Part shown: piece after piece, positions 22,640-31,744 of the stretch
Position numbering within the stretch: position 1 is the first letter of the stretch
Layout: every line of letters begins with the position of its first letter
Assembly: GCA_959605475.1 (NCBI GenBank)
Contig: CAUHFS010000012.1
Location: 1-45,804 of the forward strand
Reading direction: 5' to 3'
DNA: 45,804 nucleotides
From: an uncultured Collinsella sp.
Lineage (GTDB): Bacteria > Actinomycetota > Coriobacteriia > Coriobacteriales > Coriobacteriaceae
Notes under the pieces: generated by a model
The model's input: only the letters and a program-made list of their open reading frames with translations
Told to the model about the DNA's origin: nothing
Databases searched by the model: none
Program-made: the position numbers and the translations under genes

Positions 22640-24461
22640 GGCGCTCACCCCCTTCCAAGGGTAATCCGCTGGGGACGAAGGAAAACGGATCATTCGCGCG
22701 GTCATCATCGCTGCCGTCACCGGCGTCCGCGTTCCCCGCAAACTCCATCTGCGAGGCGTAAATCTCCTGGTAGATGTTGTCGCCCGCCAGCAGTTCCTCG
22801 TGCGTGCCCACGCCGTGGATACGACCGTCGTCCAACACCACAATGCAATCGGCATCCATGACGCTCGCGATGCGCTGGGCGATGATGAGCACGGTCGTAT
22901 CGGGAATCCGAGCGATGTGCTCGCGAATCCTAGCGTCGGTCGCCATATCGACCGCGCTGGTGGAGTCATCAAAAATGAGCACGCGCGGATGCTTGAGCAG
23001 CGTGCGCGCGATGCACAGGCGCTGCTTCTGCCCGCCCGAGACACCGGCACCGCCCTGGCCCAGATAGCCGTCCAGCCCGCCGATGCGATCGAGGAACTCA
23101 TCCACGCACGCCGCGCGGCAAGCCGCGAGGAGCTCATTGTCCGACGCCTGTGGATTGCCCCACTGCAGGTTCTCGCGCACGGTACCCGTAAACAGTACGT
23201 TCTTTTGCAGCACGATACCCACGGCGTCGCGCAGGGCGGCCAGGTCGTAATCGCGCACATCGCGCCCGCCCACGAGCACGGCGCCTTCGGTGGCGTCGTA
23301 CAGGCGCGCGATTAGCTGCACAAGCGAACTCTTGCCCGAGCCCGTGCCGCCGAGCACGCCCACCGTGGAGCCCGCCTCAATGCAAAGGTCAATATGCTCG
23401 AGCACATCCTCGGCAGCATCCGCGCGGTACTTAAACGACACGTCGCGAAACTCGATGCTTCCGTCGGCCACCCCGTGCACGGCAGTGGCAGCGTCGGGTG
23501 CCTGGATAAGCGAACGCTCGTCGAGCACCCGCGAGATGCGCTCCACGCTGGCAAGTGCGCGGGTGAGCAGCAAAAACACGTTGGAGATCATCATGAGCGA
23601 GTTCATGATCAACAGCACATAGCTCATAAAGCCCGTGAGCGAGCCCACGCCGAGCTCGCCGGCAAGGATCATGCGACCGCCGATCCACAGAATGGAAAGC
23701 GCCGCCACGTACATCGACAGCTGAAACACCGGCAGGTTGAGCACGGCGTTGCCGAAGGTCTTGGTCGCCGTATGCGCGAGCTCGGTATTGACGGCGTCGA
23801 ACTTGGCCTCCTCGTGCTCGGCACGCACGTACGCCTTGACGGCGCGCACGGCGGTGAGGTCCTCCTGCACCACACCGTTGAGATGGTCCATCGAGGTCTG
23901 CAGCTGGCGGTAGAGCGGACTGACGCGATAGGTGATAACGCCCAGCACGATCGCCAGCACCGGCAGGATGATCGCGAAAACGGTGGCGAGCGGACGCGAC
24001 AGCACCAGCGCATAGACCAAGCCGACGATGAGCGTCACGGGGCCGCGCACCATGGGGCGAAAGCCGTTGCCGATGGCGTTTTGGATGACGGTGATATCGG
24101 TGGTCATGCGCGTGACGAGCGAGCTGGCATCGTAGTTGTCCAGATTGCCAAAGGCGAGCGTCTGAATCTTGCGATACTCCGCCTCGCGCAGGTTAGCGCC
24201 CAGCCCCGAGGCAACGCGGGCAGACGTGCGCGCATAGCCCAAGCCAAGTACCAGCGAACATGCGGCGCATACCAGCATATACGTGCCCTGCAACAGCATA
24301 TAGTTGATGTCGCCCGCGGGCACGCCCACGTCGATGATATTTGCCATGATGACCGGGATAAACAGCTCGAGCGCCGTCTCGGCCGTCACAAAGAGCACGC
24401 CGAGCATGGCATCGCGGCGGTATGCCCCCAGATAGGAAAACAAAATCTTGAGATTGCGCAC
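22632..24461 (-). CDS. ABC exporter half-transporter, degenerate-site subunit
   Basis: This is the 609-aa partner of the exporter, again six membrane helices plus ATPase. Walker A (GGTGSGKSS), Q-loop and signature (VSGGQKQR) are intact. The Walker B catalytic Glu is replaced by Asp (LIFDDSTS), and the switch His by Gln (IIAQRIA). Both changes are the known marks of the degenerate subunit in heterodimeric exporters. The C-terminal tail (about residues 585-609) is partly encoded by a copy of intergenic repeat D and is probably not part of the family fold. It is the first gene of the pair. The long gap to 24720 holds the divergent promoters. Confidence 0.93.
   Translation of the reverse strand: MRNLKILFSYLGAYRRDAMLGVLFVTAETALELFIPVIMANIIDVGVPAGDINYMLLQGTYMLVCAACSLVLGLGYARTSARVASGLGANLREAEYRKIQTLAFGNLDNYDASSLVTRMTTDITVIQNAIGNGFRPMVRGPVTLIVGLVYALVLSRPLATVFAIILPVLAIVLGVITYRVSPLYRQLQTSMDHLNGVVQEDLTAVRAVKAYVRAEHEEAKFDAVNTELAHTATKTFGNAVLNLPVFQLSMYVAALSILWIGGRMILAGELGVGSLTGFMSYVLLIMNSLMMISNVFLLLTRALASVERISRVLDERSLIQAPDAATAVHGVADGSIEFRDVSFKYRADAAEDVLEHIDLCIEAGSTVGVLGGTGSGKSSLVQLIARLYDATEGAVLVGGRDVRDYDLAALRDAVGIVLQKNVLFTGTVRENLQWGNPQASDNELLAACRAACVDEFLDRIGGLDGYLGQGGAGVSGGQKQRLCIARTLLKHPRVLIFDDSTSAVDMATDARIREHIARIPDTTVLIIAQRIASVMDADCIVVLDDGRIHGVGTHEELLAGDNIYQEIYASQMEFAGNADAGDGSDDDRANDPFSFVPSGLPLEGGERHA
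22661..22694. repeat. Repeat module D (copy 1, inside a coding sequence)
   Basis: This 34-base stretch matches the reverse complement of 29403-29436 at about 29 positions, including an unbroken GGAAAACGGATCATT. Here it codes for NDPFSFVPSG in the tail of the degenerate ABC subunit. Confidence 0.65.
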
Positions 24462-24649
24462 GCAGGTTCATCCCCCATCAAACGTTGTTCGCAAACCCAC
24501 GTATTATGGCGCGCCGTGCAGCGGTGTCAAGTGTTCCGAAATCGATTTCTGTAAGGCTAGTGCAGGCACCAAGCTCGCAGGACGCGCCCCTGTATTCAAT
24601 TGGAAATGAACGCGAGCGTGACTTTTTCGCCCCGCCGCCAACACAAACC

Positions 24650-24680
24650 TTGACTCTACAATCGTTGTAGGGTTTTCACT
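24650..24680 (+). promoter_or_regulatory. MerR-type promoter of the MATE gene
   Basis: TTGACT (24650-24655) and TTCACT (24675-24680) are 19 bases apart instead of 17. The spacer carries the dyad CTACAA-TCG-TTGTAG (24656-24670). A long spacer with a central dyad is the hallmark of promoters untwisted by MerR-family activators, and a MerR gene lies two genes downstream. The rest of 24462-24720 shows only the untranslated leaders. Confidence 0.75.
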
Positions 24681-24720
24681 ACACTGGTACGTAAACAGAC
24701 CAAGCCAGAAAGCCCCGCCC

Positions 24721-26067
24721 ATGGAACACGACCTCACACGCGGCAATGTCCTTAAGACCATCGCGGTCTTTGCCCTGCCCTATATGCTCTCGTACTTTTT
24801 GCAGATGCTCTACGGCATGGCCGACCTGTACATGATGGGGCAGTTTAGCGGCGCCGCCGGCATCACCGCCGTGGGCAACGGCGCGCAGACGCTCTATATC
24901 ATTACCGTGACGCTCGTGGGCCTGGCCATGGGAACGACGGTCATCGTCGGCCACGCCGTGGGTTCGCGCCGCTTCGACCGCGCCGAGACCGCCATCGGCA
25001 ACACCATCACGCTCTTTATGGGTGTCTCGGTGGTGCTGGCCGCTATCTTGCTCGCACTGTGCCCGCAGATCGTGGCGCTCATTGGCACGCCGGCCGAGGC
25101 GGTCGAAGGCACCGCCGCCTACCTGCGCATTTGCTTTATGGGCATTCCGTTTATCGCCGCATACAACATTCTTTCGGCCATCTTTCGCGGGCTGGGCGAT
25201 TCGCGCTCGCCCATGTACGTGATTGGCGTGGCATGTATCATCAACATCGCGCTTGATTTTCTGTTTATCGGCCACATGGGGCTCGGCCCCGTGGGCGCGG
25301 CGCTCGGCACGGTGACCGCGCAGACGGCGAGCGTGGCCCTCGCGCTCGTGTGGCTCAAGAGCCGTCGCACAAACATCCACGTTAAGCGCAGCGACCTGCG
25401 CCCCCAGCCCGAGGTGCTCGGCAGCATTCTAAAGATCGGCGTGCCCGTGGCCGTGCAGGACGGCTGCATCCAGGTGGCGTTTATGTTCATCACCGTCATC
25501 GCCAACCACCGCGGCCTGGTCGACGCCGCCGCCGTGGGCCTGGTCGAAAAGATGATCAGCTTTTTGTTTATCGTGCCGAGTTCTATGGGCGCTACCGTCA
25601 GCGCGCTCACGGCGCAAAACGCCGGCGCGGGCAAGGGCGACCGCGCGCGTCAGGTGCTCAAGGATGCCATGACCATCTCGGTGGTGTACGGCTGCCTGAT
25701 CACGGTGCTGATGTGGCTGGTGGCGCCGGCGTTTATCGGCTTTTTTGCCAAGGACGCTGCAGTAGTCGCCGCCGGTACCGGCTATATGCGCAGCTACATT
25801 TTCGACGCGATCTTTGCCGGCATCCACATTTGCTTTAGCGGCTTTTTCGCTGCGTATGGCAAGAGCTACATCGGCTTTGCGCACAACGTGCTGGCTGTGG
25901 TACTCATTCGCGTACCCGGTGCATGGCTGCTGTCGAACGCCTATTCCGACACGTTGTTTCCCATGGGCATCGCCTCGCCGTGCGGATCGATTTTGTCGGC
26001 GGTCATTTGCGTTGCCGCGTTTACCGTGCTCAACCGCCGCGGAACTTTTGACAAGCTGGTGGCGTAG
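24721..26067 (+). CDS. MATE-family multidrug/toxin exporter
   Basis: This is a 448-aa membrane protein of the multidrug and toxic compound extrusion family, which expels organic cations or other compounds in exchange for Na+ or H+. It has about twelve hydrophobic segments in two related halves. The first helix region shows ALPYMLSYFLQMLYGMADL and the loop after it MGQFSGAAGITAVG, both standard MATE landmarks. GLGDSRSP in the middle of the first half is also typical. The ribosome site is weak (AGAAAG). It is transcribed with the following MerR gene from the 19-bp-spacer promoter, so its expression is probably switched on by a bound drug. Confidence 0.92.
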   Translation: MEHDLTRGNVLKTIAVFALPYMLSYFLQMLYGMADLYMMGQFSGAAGITAVGNGAQTLYIITVTLVGLAMGTTVIVGHAVGSRRFDRAETAIGNTITLFMGVSVVLAAILLALCPQIVALIGTPAEAVEGTAAYLRICFMGIPFIAAYNILSAIFRGLGDSRSPMYVIGVACIINIALDFLFIGHMGLGPVGAALGTVTAQTASVALALVWLKSRRTNIHVKRSDLRPQPEVLGSILKIGVPVAVQDGCIQVAFMFITVIANHRGLVDAAAVGLVEKMISFLFIVPSSMGATVSALTAQNAGAGKGDRARQVLKDAMTISVVYGCLITVLMWLVAPAFIGFFAKDAAVVAAGTGYMRSYIFDAIFAGIHICFSGFFAAYGKSYIGFAHNVLAVVLIRVPGAWLLSNAYSDTLFPMGIASPCGSILSAVICVAAFTVLNRRGTFDKLVA

Positions 26068-26122
26068 CGGGGCAACGCGAGCCTGGCGCTCCTCCCCTGT
26101 TTTTACCGAAAGGAGCGGTCCT

Positions 26123-26971
26123 GTGACCGACATGCCGAGCGAACACACCGAGGGCCTGCTCTGCATTGGCGAAGTGGCGCGCCTGCTCAATTTGAGCGTG
26201 GGCACACTGCGCCATTACGAACAGATGGGGCTATTGGAGCCGGCATATGTCAATCCGGCGAGTGGGTACCGCTACTACGGATCGCGGCAGCTCTCCACCC
26301 TCAACACCATCGGCAACCTGCGCGTTCTCGACCTGCCGCTGACCCAGATTCGCGAGTTTGTCACTACGCGCGATATGGATTTGATGCAACGGCAACTGAC
26401 CAAGCAACAGGAGTTAATTGAGCACAGGCGGCGTGAGCTGGAGCGCATGTCGCGCAAGATTGACCAGCGGCTTGCCTTGCTTCATGGCGCTTTGAATGCT
26501 GATCTCGACACCATTAGCGAAATCGAGGAACCCGAACTTCGCTGCGCCACGCTGCACGAGCGCGTCAATCCCACCGACGCCTATTCGCTGGGATGGCATA
26601 TCCGCCAGCTTCAGCAGGGGCAGCACGAAACCTTTGCCTATCTGGGCAATCTGGGTGTGGGCATCGCGCCCGAACGCCTCGCCGCCGGCGATTTTGATGG
26701 CTACGACGAGGTCTTTCTGCTGCTCGATGACACCGATGATTACTTGGGCGATGTTGAGACGCGACCTGCCGCGCGCTGCCTGACCATAAGCTTCCGCGGC
26801 ACGCACGGGCAAGCAGCCCCACGCTACGAGCAGCTGCTCGGCTATATGCGCGAGCACGGCCTGACACCCGCCGGTCCCTCACGCGAGATCGCCCTCATCG
26901 ACGACATCATCAGCGACGACCCAGCAACCTACGTGACGCAGATCACGGTGCCGGTTGCCCCAGCAAAGTAA
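26123..26971 (+). CDS. MerR-family regulator with GyrI-like ligand domain
   Basis: This 282-aa activator resembles BmrR. Residues of about 13-80 are the MerR winged helix (IGEVARLLNLSVGTLRHYEQMGLL, then GYRYYG). A coiled-coil dimer helix rich in Gln, Arg and Glu follows (about 95-125). The C-terminal half resembles GyrI-like/AraC effector-binding domains, which bind bulky drug-like ligands. The start is GTG at 26123, with AAGGAG 7 bases upstream; an ATG two codons later is possible. It lies 55 bases after the MATE gene, so pump and regulator should form one self-activating unit. Confidence 0.9.
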   Translation: MTDMPSEHTEGLLCIGEVARLLNLSVGTLRHYEQMGLLEPAYVNPASGYRYYGSRQLSTLNTIGNLRVLDLPLTQIREFVTTRDMDLMQRQLTKQQELIEHRRRELERMSRKIDQRLALLHGALNADLDTISEIEEPELRCATLHERVNPTDAYSLGWHIRQLQQGQHETFAYLGNLGVGIAPERLAAGDFDGYDEVFLLLDDTDDYLGDVETRPAARCLTISFRGTHGQAAPRYEQLLGYMREHGLTPAGPSREIALIDDIISDDPATYVTQITVPVAPAK

Positions 26972-27008
26972 GAACCGCCCGGAAGGCATCGTGCTTCCGG
27001 GCGGTTCT
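26971..27008. terminator. Bidirectional terminator between merR and ligA
   Basis: A 15-bp perfect stem (26971-26985 with 26994-27008; AGAACCGCCCGGAAG) with an 8-base loop sits between two converging genes. T-rich sequence follows on the plus strand. Confidence 0.85.
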
Positions 27009-27028
27009 TCAATTTGGTTATCGATGCA

Positions 27029-29257
27029 CTAAGCCTGGGGTACCTGACCAGTCGCCAGGATCTGCTCGAGTGCGTCTTCGTCCAGCACGGGCACACCCAG
27101 CTGCTCAGCCTTGGTGAGCTTGGAGCCCGCTTTGGGGCCGGCGACCAGATAGCTCGTCTTCTTTGAAACACTACCCGAAACCTTGGCGCCGAGCACCTTG
27201 AGCGAAAGGCCCGCCTCGTCGCGCGTGCGGTTGACGAGCGTGCCGGTGAGCACGAAGGTCAGACCCGCGAGTGGTTGAGCGTCGGCAAGCTCGCCCGCCA
27301 CGCCAGCGTCGGCCGCGGCTTGCGCGTGCGCGGCGCCCAAGTCGACCTCGAGCGAAAGGCCCGCTTGGCGCAGACGTTCCAGCACGGCAAGGTTCTCGGG
27401 CACGGCCAGGAACTGCTTGACGCTCGCCGCAATCTTGGGACCGATGCCCTCGCACTCGGCGATATCCTCTTCGCTCGCCAAGATGAGCTTGTCGATCGAC
27501 AGAAACCGCTCGGCGATGACCTCGCCCACGCTCTTGCCCACGTGGCGGATGCCCAGGGCAAACAGCACGCGACCGAGCGGCTGGCTCTTGGACTTGTTAA
27601 GCTCGGCGATGATTTTCTCGGCCGTCTTAAGGCCTACCGGAATGGGATCGCCCTTCTTGACGCCCTTTTTGCTATTGGAGCTGGCATAGGTGCGCCCTGT
27701 GTCCAGTCCGGCGATATCGTCGACCGTGAGCTGGTAGAAGTCCGCGACATCATGGATCAGACCGGCGGCGATCATCTTGTCGACGATCTCGTCGCCCAGG
27801 CCGTCGACGTCCATGCAGCCGCGGCTCACCCAGTGGAGCAGGCGCTCCTTGAGCTGTGCGGGGCAGTCGATGGACACGCAGCGGTAGGCCACCTCACCGT
27901 CCTCGTGGACCACGGGGCTACCGCACACGGGGCAGACCTCGGGCATCTGCCAGTCGACCGAATCGGCCGGGCGCTTGTCGAGCACGGGACCCACAACCTC
28001 GGGGATCACGTCGCCCGCCTTGTGCACGATGATGGTGTCGCCCTCGCGCACGTTTTTGCGGCGAATCTCGTCGATGTTGTGCAGCGTGGCGCGCGCGATG
28101 GTGGAGCCGGCAACTGTGACCGGATCGAACTCGGCGACCGGCGTGAGCACGCCGGTGCGGCCCACCTGGATGCGAACCTCGCGCAGGATGGTCTGCTTTT
28201 CCTCGGGCGGGAACTTAAAGGCAATGGCCCAGCGCGGCGCGCGAGCGGTAAAGCCCAAGTCAAGCTGATGCTGGAAGCTGTCGACCTTTACGACCACGCC
28301 GTCGATGTCGTAGTCCAAGTCGCCGCGATGCTCGAGGGCTTGGGCGCAGAACTCGTGGACCTCGGCCGGCGTGGCGCAGCGGGCCACGTTGGGGTTGACG
28401 CTAAAACCGGCGCTGCGCAGCCAGTCCAGAAACTCGCGCTGGCTGTGGACGTGCAGCGGATCGGTATCGGCGATGGCGTAGATAAAGGTGGCCAGGTCGC
28501 GGCGCGCCGTGACCTTGGGATCCTTCTGGCGCAACGATCCGGCGGCGGCGTTGCGCGGGTTGGCGAAGGGGTCGCGGCCCTCGGCATCGGCCTCTTCATT
28601 CAGACGAACAAAGCTGCCTTTGGGCATATAGACCTCGCCGCGTACTTCGATGGTACGCTCGCGGTCGGCACCCATGTGGGCGAGCGCCGGCTCGGACAGG
28701 TGCATGGGCACATCCTTGATGGTACGGACGTTGAGCGACACGTCCTCGCCCGTGGTGCCATCGCCACGTGTGGCGGCGCGCACGAAGGTTCCGTTTTGGT
28801 AGGTAAGCGCCACGCCCAGGCCGTCGATCTTAAGCTCGCAGGTATAGGTGACACTACCGGCACCGAGCGCATCCTCGGTACGCTGGAGCCACGCGTCGAG
28901 TTCGTCCAGATCCATGGCATCGTCCATGGAATACATGCGTGCCATATGCGTGACCGGCGTAAACTGCTCGCTCACGTATCCGCCCACGCGCTGGGTATAG
29001 CTGTCGGGCGTCACCAGGTCGGGGTAGGTCGCCTCGATTTCCTGCAGCTCAACGAGCATTTTGTCAAAGGCGGCATCCGTGATTTCGGGCGCATCGAGCA
29101 TGTAGTAGCGGTACGCGTGGTAATCGAGCTCGTGGCGCAGCTCGGCCGCGCGCGCGGCGGCCTGGGCATGGGCGTCGGCCGGTGCAGCGGCATCCGCGCC
29201 CGCGGGCGTTTCGGTATCGATGTCCACGCCGTCACCAAACAGGCTCGATTGCTCCAT
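27029..29257 (-). CDS. ligA: NAD+-dependent DNA ligase
   Basis: LigA seals nicks in DNA during replication and repair using NAD+. The order is the Ia/adenylation domain, with adenylated Lys143 in ELKIDG (KXDG motif) and RGDGTTGEDV; the OB fold (GRTGVLTPVAEF); a four-Cys zinc finger (CPVCGSP... CVSIDCPAQ); helix-hairpin-helix repeats; and a C-terminal BRCT domain (LTFVLTGTLVNRTRDEA). At 742 aa it is slightly long because of an Ala-rich N-terminal extension of about 35 residues. The start at 29257 has AAGGAGTG upstream. It stands as a single gene ending at the shared terminator. Confidence 0.97.
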   Translation of the reverse strand: MEQSSLFGDGVDIDTETPAGADAAAPADAHAQAAARAAELRHELDYHAYRYYMLDAPEITDAAFDKMLVELQEIEATYPDLVTPDSYTQRVGGYVSEQFTPVTHMARMYSMDDAMDLDELDAWLQRTEDALGAGSVTYTCELKIDGLGVALTYQNGTFVRAATRGDGTTGEDVSLNVRTIKDVPMHLSEPALAHMGADRERTIEVRGEVYMPKGSFVRLNEEADAEGRDPFANPRNAAAGSLRQKDPKVTARRDLATFIYAIADTDPLHVHSQREFLDWLRSAGFSVNPNVARCATPAEVHEFCAQALEHRGDLDYDIDGVVVKVDSFQHQLDLGFTARAPRWAIAFKFPPEEKQTILREVRIQVGRTGVLTPVAEFDPVTVAGSTIARATLHNIDEIRRKNVREGDTIIVHKAGDVIPEVVGPVLDKRPADSVDWQMPEVCPVCGSPVVHEDGEVAYRCVSIDCPAQLKERLLHWVSRGCMDVDGLGDEIVDKMIAAGLIHDVADFYQLTVDDIAGLDTGRTYASSNSKKGVKKGDPIPVGLKTAEKIIAELNKSKSQPLGRVLFALGIRHVGKSVGEVIAERFLSIDKLILASEEDIAECEGIGPKIAASVKQFLAVPENLAVLERLRQAGLSLEVDLGAAHAQAAADAGVAGELADAQPLAGLTFVLTGTLVNRTRDEAGLSLKVLGAKVSGSVSKKTSYLVAGPKAGSKLTKAEQLGVPVLDEDALEQILATGQVPQA

Positions 29258-29402
29258 AGCGGCACTCCTTCGCTCGATTTCAAACGGATACTAGAGTACC
29301 ACCGGTCACCATGGCGCCGAATAACCCTTTCGAACCGCACCGAATCGGCAGCCGCCAGACTGGGGTGGATCGCGCGATCAAACCATGCCCTTGCCAGTTC
29401 TA

Positions 29403-29436
29403 AATGATCCGTTTTCCTCCATCCCCAATGGATCAC
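29403..29436. repeat. Repeat module D (copy 2, intergenic)
   Basis: TGATCC and GGATCA bound an element homologous to the one inside the ABC gene at 22661-22694, in the opposite orientation. It sits beside the HtrA terminator. Nothing else was seen in 29258-29400. Confidence 0.65.
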
Positions 29437-29443
29437 TACGAAA

Positions 29444-29479
29444 AGAGGGGTTGTCCCGCGTTGGCGGAACAGCCCCTCT
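29444..29479 (-). terminator. Rho-independent terminator of the HtrA gene
   Basis: A 16-bp stem (29444-29459 with 29464-29479, with wobble pairs) precedes TTTT on the minus strand. It lies 27 bases beyond the protease stop. Confidence 0.8.
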
Positions 29480-29505
29480 GGCATCGGTATGTGCGAAACG
29501 GCTCG

Positions 29506-30966
29506 TTAGAAACCCTGACCGTTGCCCTGACCCTGGCCCTGCTGGCCAAGCAGCTCCTCCAGATACTGGCGCAGCTGCTCGTCGGTAATACCGCCGTTGC
29601 CGGTATCGGTCGCGCTGTCGTTCTGCTGCTGGTTCTGCAGCTCCTCGTTGGAGCCCAGCTCGACCGTGACCTTCTTCTCTTCCTTGCCGCGCATGAGCGT
29701 GATCTCGACCTTCTCGCCCACCTCGTGGCTGCGCAGCGCGATGATCAGACCATCGGCGCTCGAAATCTCATCGTCGCCCAGCTTGGTGATGACGTCGCCC
29801 TCCTGGATGCCAGCCTTGGCGGCGGGACCGTCCTCGACGACGCTCGCCACGTACGCGCCGCTATCGGTGCTCAGCTTGTTGGTGCGGGCGTTAAGCGCAT
29901 TGACGCTCGAAAGCGTGGCGCCCATGTACGGATGCACCGGCGTCTTGCCGTCGATGATCTGGTCGGCAATGTTCTTGGCGTAGTTAACGGGAATAGCAAA
30001 GCCCACGCCCGAGCTGGAGCCCGAGTAGCTCTCGATGAGCGAGTTGATGCCCACCAGCTCACCATTGTCGTTAACGAGCGCGCCACCGGAGTTGCCCGGG
30101 TTGATGGCGGCATCGGTCTGAATCATGTTGGCATAGATGGTATTACCGCTGGTAGAGCTCATGGCCGTGGAGCGGTAGAGCGCCGAGACGATACCCGTGG
30201 AGACAGACTGCTCGTTGCCGAACGGCGAGCCGATCGCCATGACCCACTCGCCCACGTTGAGCTTGGAGGAATCACCGATCTCGATCGGCGTGAGCTTGGA
30301 GGCGTCGGCGTCCTTGAGCTTGATGACGGCTAGGTCGCTCGAAGCATCGTTGCCCACGAACTCGGCCTCGTAGGTAGTGCCGTCGTCCATGGTCACCACG
30401 TACTGGTCGTAACCATCGACCACGTGGTTGTTGGTGAGGATATGGCCCTCGGTATCGAGCACCACGCCCGAGCCGACGCTGCCCGAGCTATTGGAATCGT
30501 CGGCAGACTGCGAAAGCGAGCCATTCTGGCCGCCGCTCGAAGTGGCGGTAATGGAAACCGCGGAAGGCAGGGCCTTGGCGGAAACGGCCTCGGCCAGCGT
30601 AGTATCCTCGGAGTCAATGGTGATCTTTTGCGTCGATGAACCCGAAGCGCCCGCCGTCACGGCATTCTTTCCGCTGCCAATGTTGAGCGCGCCACTCATA
30701 ATGAGTGCGATGACCAGCAGGGCGCCGCAGGCACAGCCAGCGAGTGCCGTAATAAAGATCGGCAGCTTTTTGGTCTTGGTCTTGACCACGGTGTGCTTGT
30801 TTACAACCTGCTGGCTGCCCAGCGGCTTTCCGGTCTGCGTGTCGTAGGCCTGCACGTAGGGAATGTTGCTGTCGGCAGGCGTCGACTCCACCTGCACGCG
30901 CGGCTGCTGCTGGGTCTCGCCGACGTTGCCCGCATCCTGGGGACGCTGGGAATCGTACTCGCTCAT
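29506..30966 (-). CDS. HtrA/DegP-type membrane-anchored serine protease
   Basis: This is a 486-aa quality-control protease of family S1C. A cytoplasmic N-terminus (about 85 residues) precedes one membrane helix (PIFITALAGCACGALLVIAL), which anchors an extracellular trypsin-like domain. The triad is visible: His in TNNHVVDG, Asp in SSDLAVIKL and Ser in NPGNSGGA. One PDZ domain follows (EGDVITKLGDDEISSADGL), then a Gln/Gly-rich tail. It would degrade or refold misfolded exported proteins, plausibly including pilins. The start at 30966 is fixed by AAAGGA 8 bases upstream; an in-frame Met 13 codons earlier lacks a site. Single-gene unit. Confidence 0.95.
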   Translation of the reverse strand: MSEYDSQRPQDAGNVGETQQQPRVQVESTPADSNIPYVQAYDTQTGKPLGSQQVVNKHTVVKTKTKKLPIFITALAGCACGALLVIALIMSGALNIGSGKNAVTAGASGSSTQKITIDSEDTTLAEAVSAKALPSAVSITATSSGGQNGSLSQSADDSNSSGSVGSGVVLDTEGHILTNNHVVDGYDQYVVTMDDGTTYEAEFVGNDASSDLAVIKLKDADASKLTPIEIGDSSKLNVGEWVMAIGSPFGNEQSVSTGIVSALYRSTAMSSTSGNTIYANMIQTDAAINPGNSGGALVNDNGELVGINSLIESYSGSSSGVGFAIPVNYAKNIADQIIDGKTPVHPYMGATLSSVNALNARTNKLSTDSGAYVASVVEDGPAAKAGIQEGDVITKLGDDEISSADGLIIALRSHEVGEKVEITLMRGKEEKKVTVELGSNEELQNQQQNDSATDTGNGGITDEQLRQYLEELLGQQGQGQGNGQGF

Positions 30967-30995
30967 AGCTGCGATCCTTTCGTCAAATAACCAAA

Positions 30996-31019
30996 GGCCC
31001 GCCAAACATGTGGCGGGCC
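30996..31019 (-). terminator. Hairpin terminator after the AT-rich operon
   Basis: GGCCCGCCA (30996-31004) pairs with TGGCGGGCC (31011-31019), and TTTGGTTATTT follows on the minus strand. It lies 120 bases after the 194-aa protein gene and 30 bases before htrA. Confidence 0.7.
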
Positions 31020-31138
31020 ATCATTGTTCACGTTGAGTTGTACCCCAAGCTGGGCAGTCCCGAGCACTAGATGCCAAGATTTCAGCTTTGCTTAAGTAAT
31101 GACATGCTTATAAGCCAATTCGTTTTATGCCGTCATGT

Positions 31139-31723
31139 CTATTCGATATAACAGTCGATAGCAAAACTATATGTTGAATCGTTAATAAAGTCCGTAATCG
31201 TCGCACCCATGCCTGATCCGCACGTCCACTTATCTTTCTCCGCGTCGTATGGCGTTGGCCCCCACCCCGTTTCATATGATGCTTCGCTTTCCGTGAAGTT
31301 ATTCATCACGTATTTATCCTTCTGCATGAGCGCGTACCAAGCGTTTGCATACATCACAAGCGGATCGGTTTGGACTATCGAGTACTTTCCGGAACGAATC
31401 TCAATTTCTGTTTTATCGTTAAAATAAGCGACCGTGAGCTCAATCTTGGCAAGCAGCGGCAACGTTTCATCTGATTCCCTCTGGATTGTTATGACATCAC
31501 CGGCCATAGCGCCCGCAGACACAATTTCGCTCTCTGGCGTGAAAATAGTCTCTCTGCTTCTTGTTCGCGTTTTTTCATTGCCATTTTCATCTCTGACCAC
31601 CGTGTCGACCACGAGCGTCAATCGCTTCCGAGCGTCCGGCAACTCCACGGCTTCTGCCATCCCAGCTCGCATCAAAATAGGAGCCCCTGCCATCAGACCT
31701 AAAAACTGCTTTCTATCAATCAT
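31139..31723 (-). CDS. Putative exported protein, unknown function (194 aa)
   Basis: No family is recognised. The N-terminus (MIDRKQFLGLMAGAPILMRAG) looks like a weak signal peptide, cleaved near AEA. The mature part is mostly predicted beta-strand, with two short Thr/Arg/Glu-rich strands early on. The C-terminal half contains aromatic residues and two Cys (WTCGSG and IDCYIE) that could form a disulphide. It is the last gene of an AT-richer operon, 21 bases after the small membrane protein. It may be a partner, substrate or inhibitor of the peptidase encoded first, by position only. Confidence 0.6.
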   Translation of the reverse strand: MIDRKQFLGLMAGAPILMRAGMAEAVELPDARKRLTLVVDTVVRDENGNEKTRTRSRETIFTPESEIVSAGAMAGDVITIQRESDETLPLLAKIELTVAYFNDKTEIEIRSGKYSIVQTDPLVMYANAWYALMQKDKYVMNNFTESEASYETGWGPTPYDAEKDKWTCGSGMGATITDFINDSTYSFAIDCYIE

Positions 31724-31744
31724 TCTTCATTCCCCTTGTCTACT

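Noticed and set aside
22640..23260. Upstream extension of the catalytic ABC subunit frame
   Set aside because: It overlaps the coding region of the partner subunit in another frame; the start at 22639 has the ribosome site and matches the family.
27275..29407. 710-aa plus-strand frame opposite ligA
   Set aside because: ligA is certain from its motifs; the opposite frame is rich in Ala, Gly, His and Val as expected of a GC-rich shadow.
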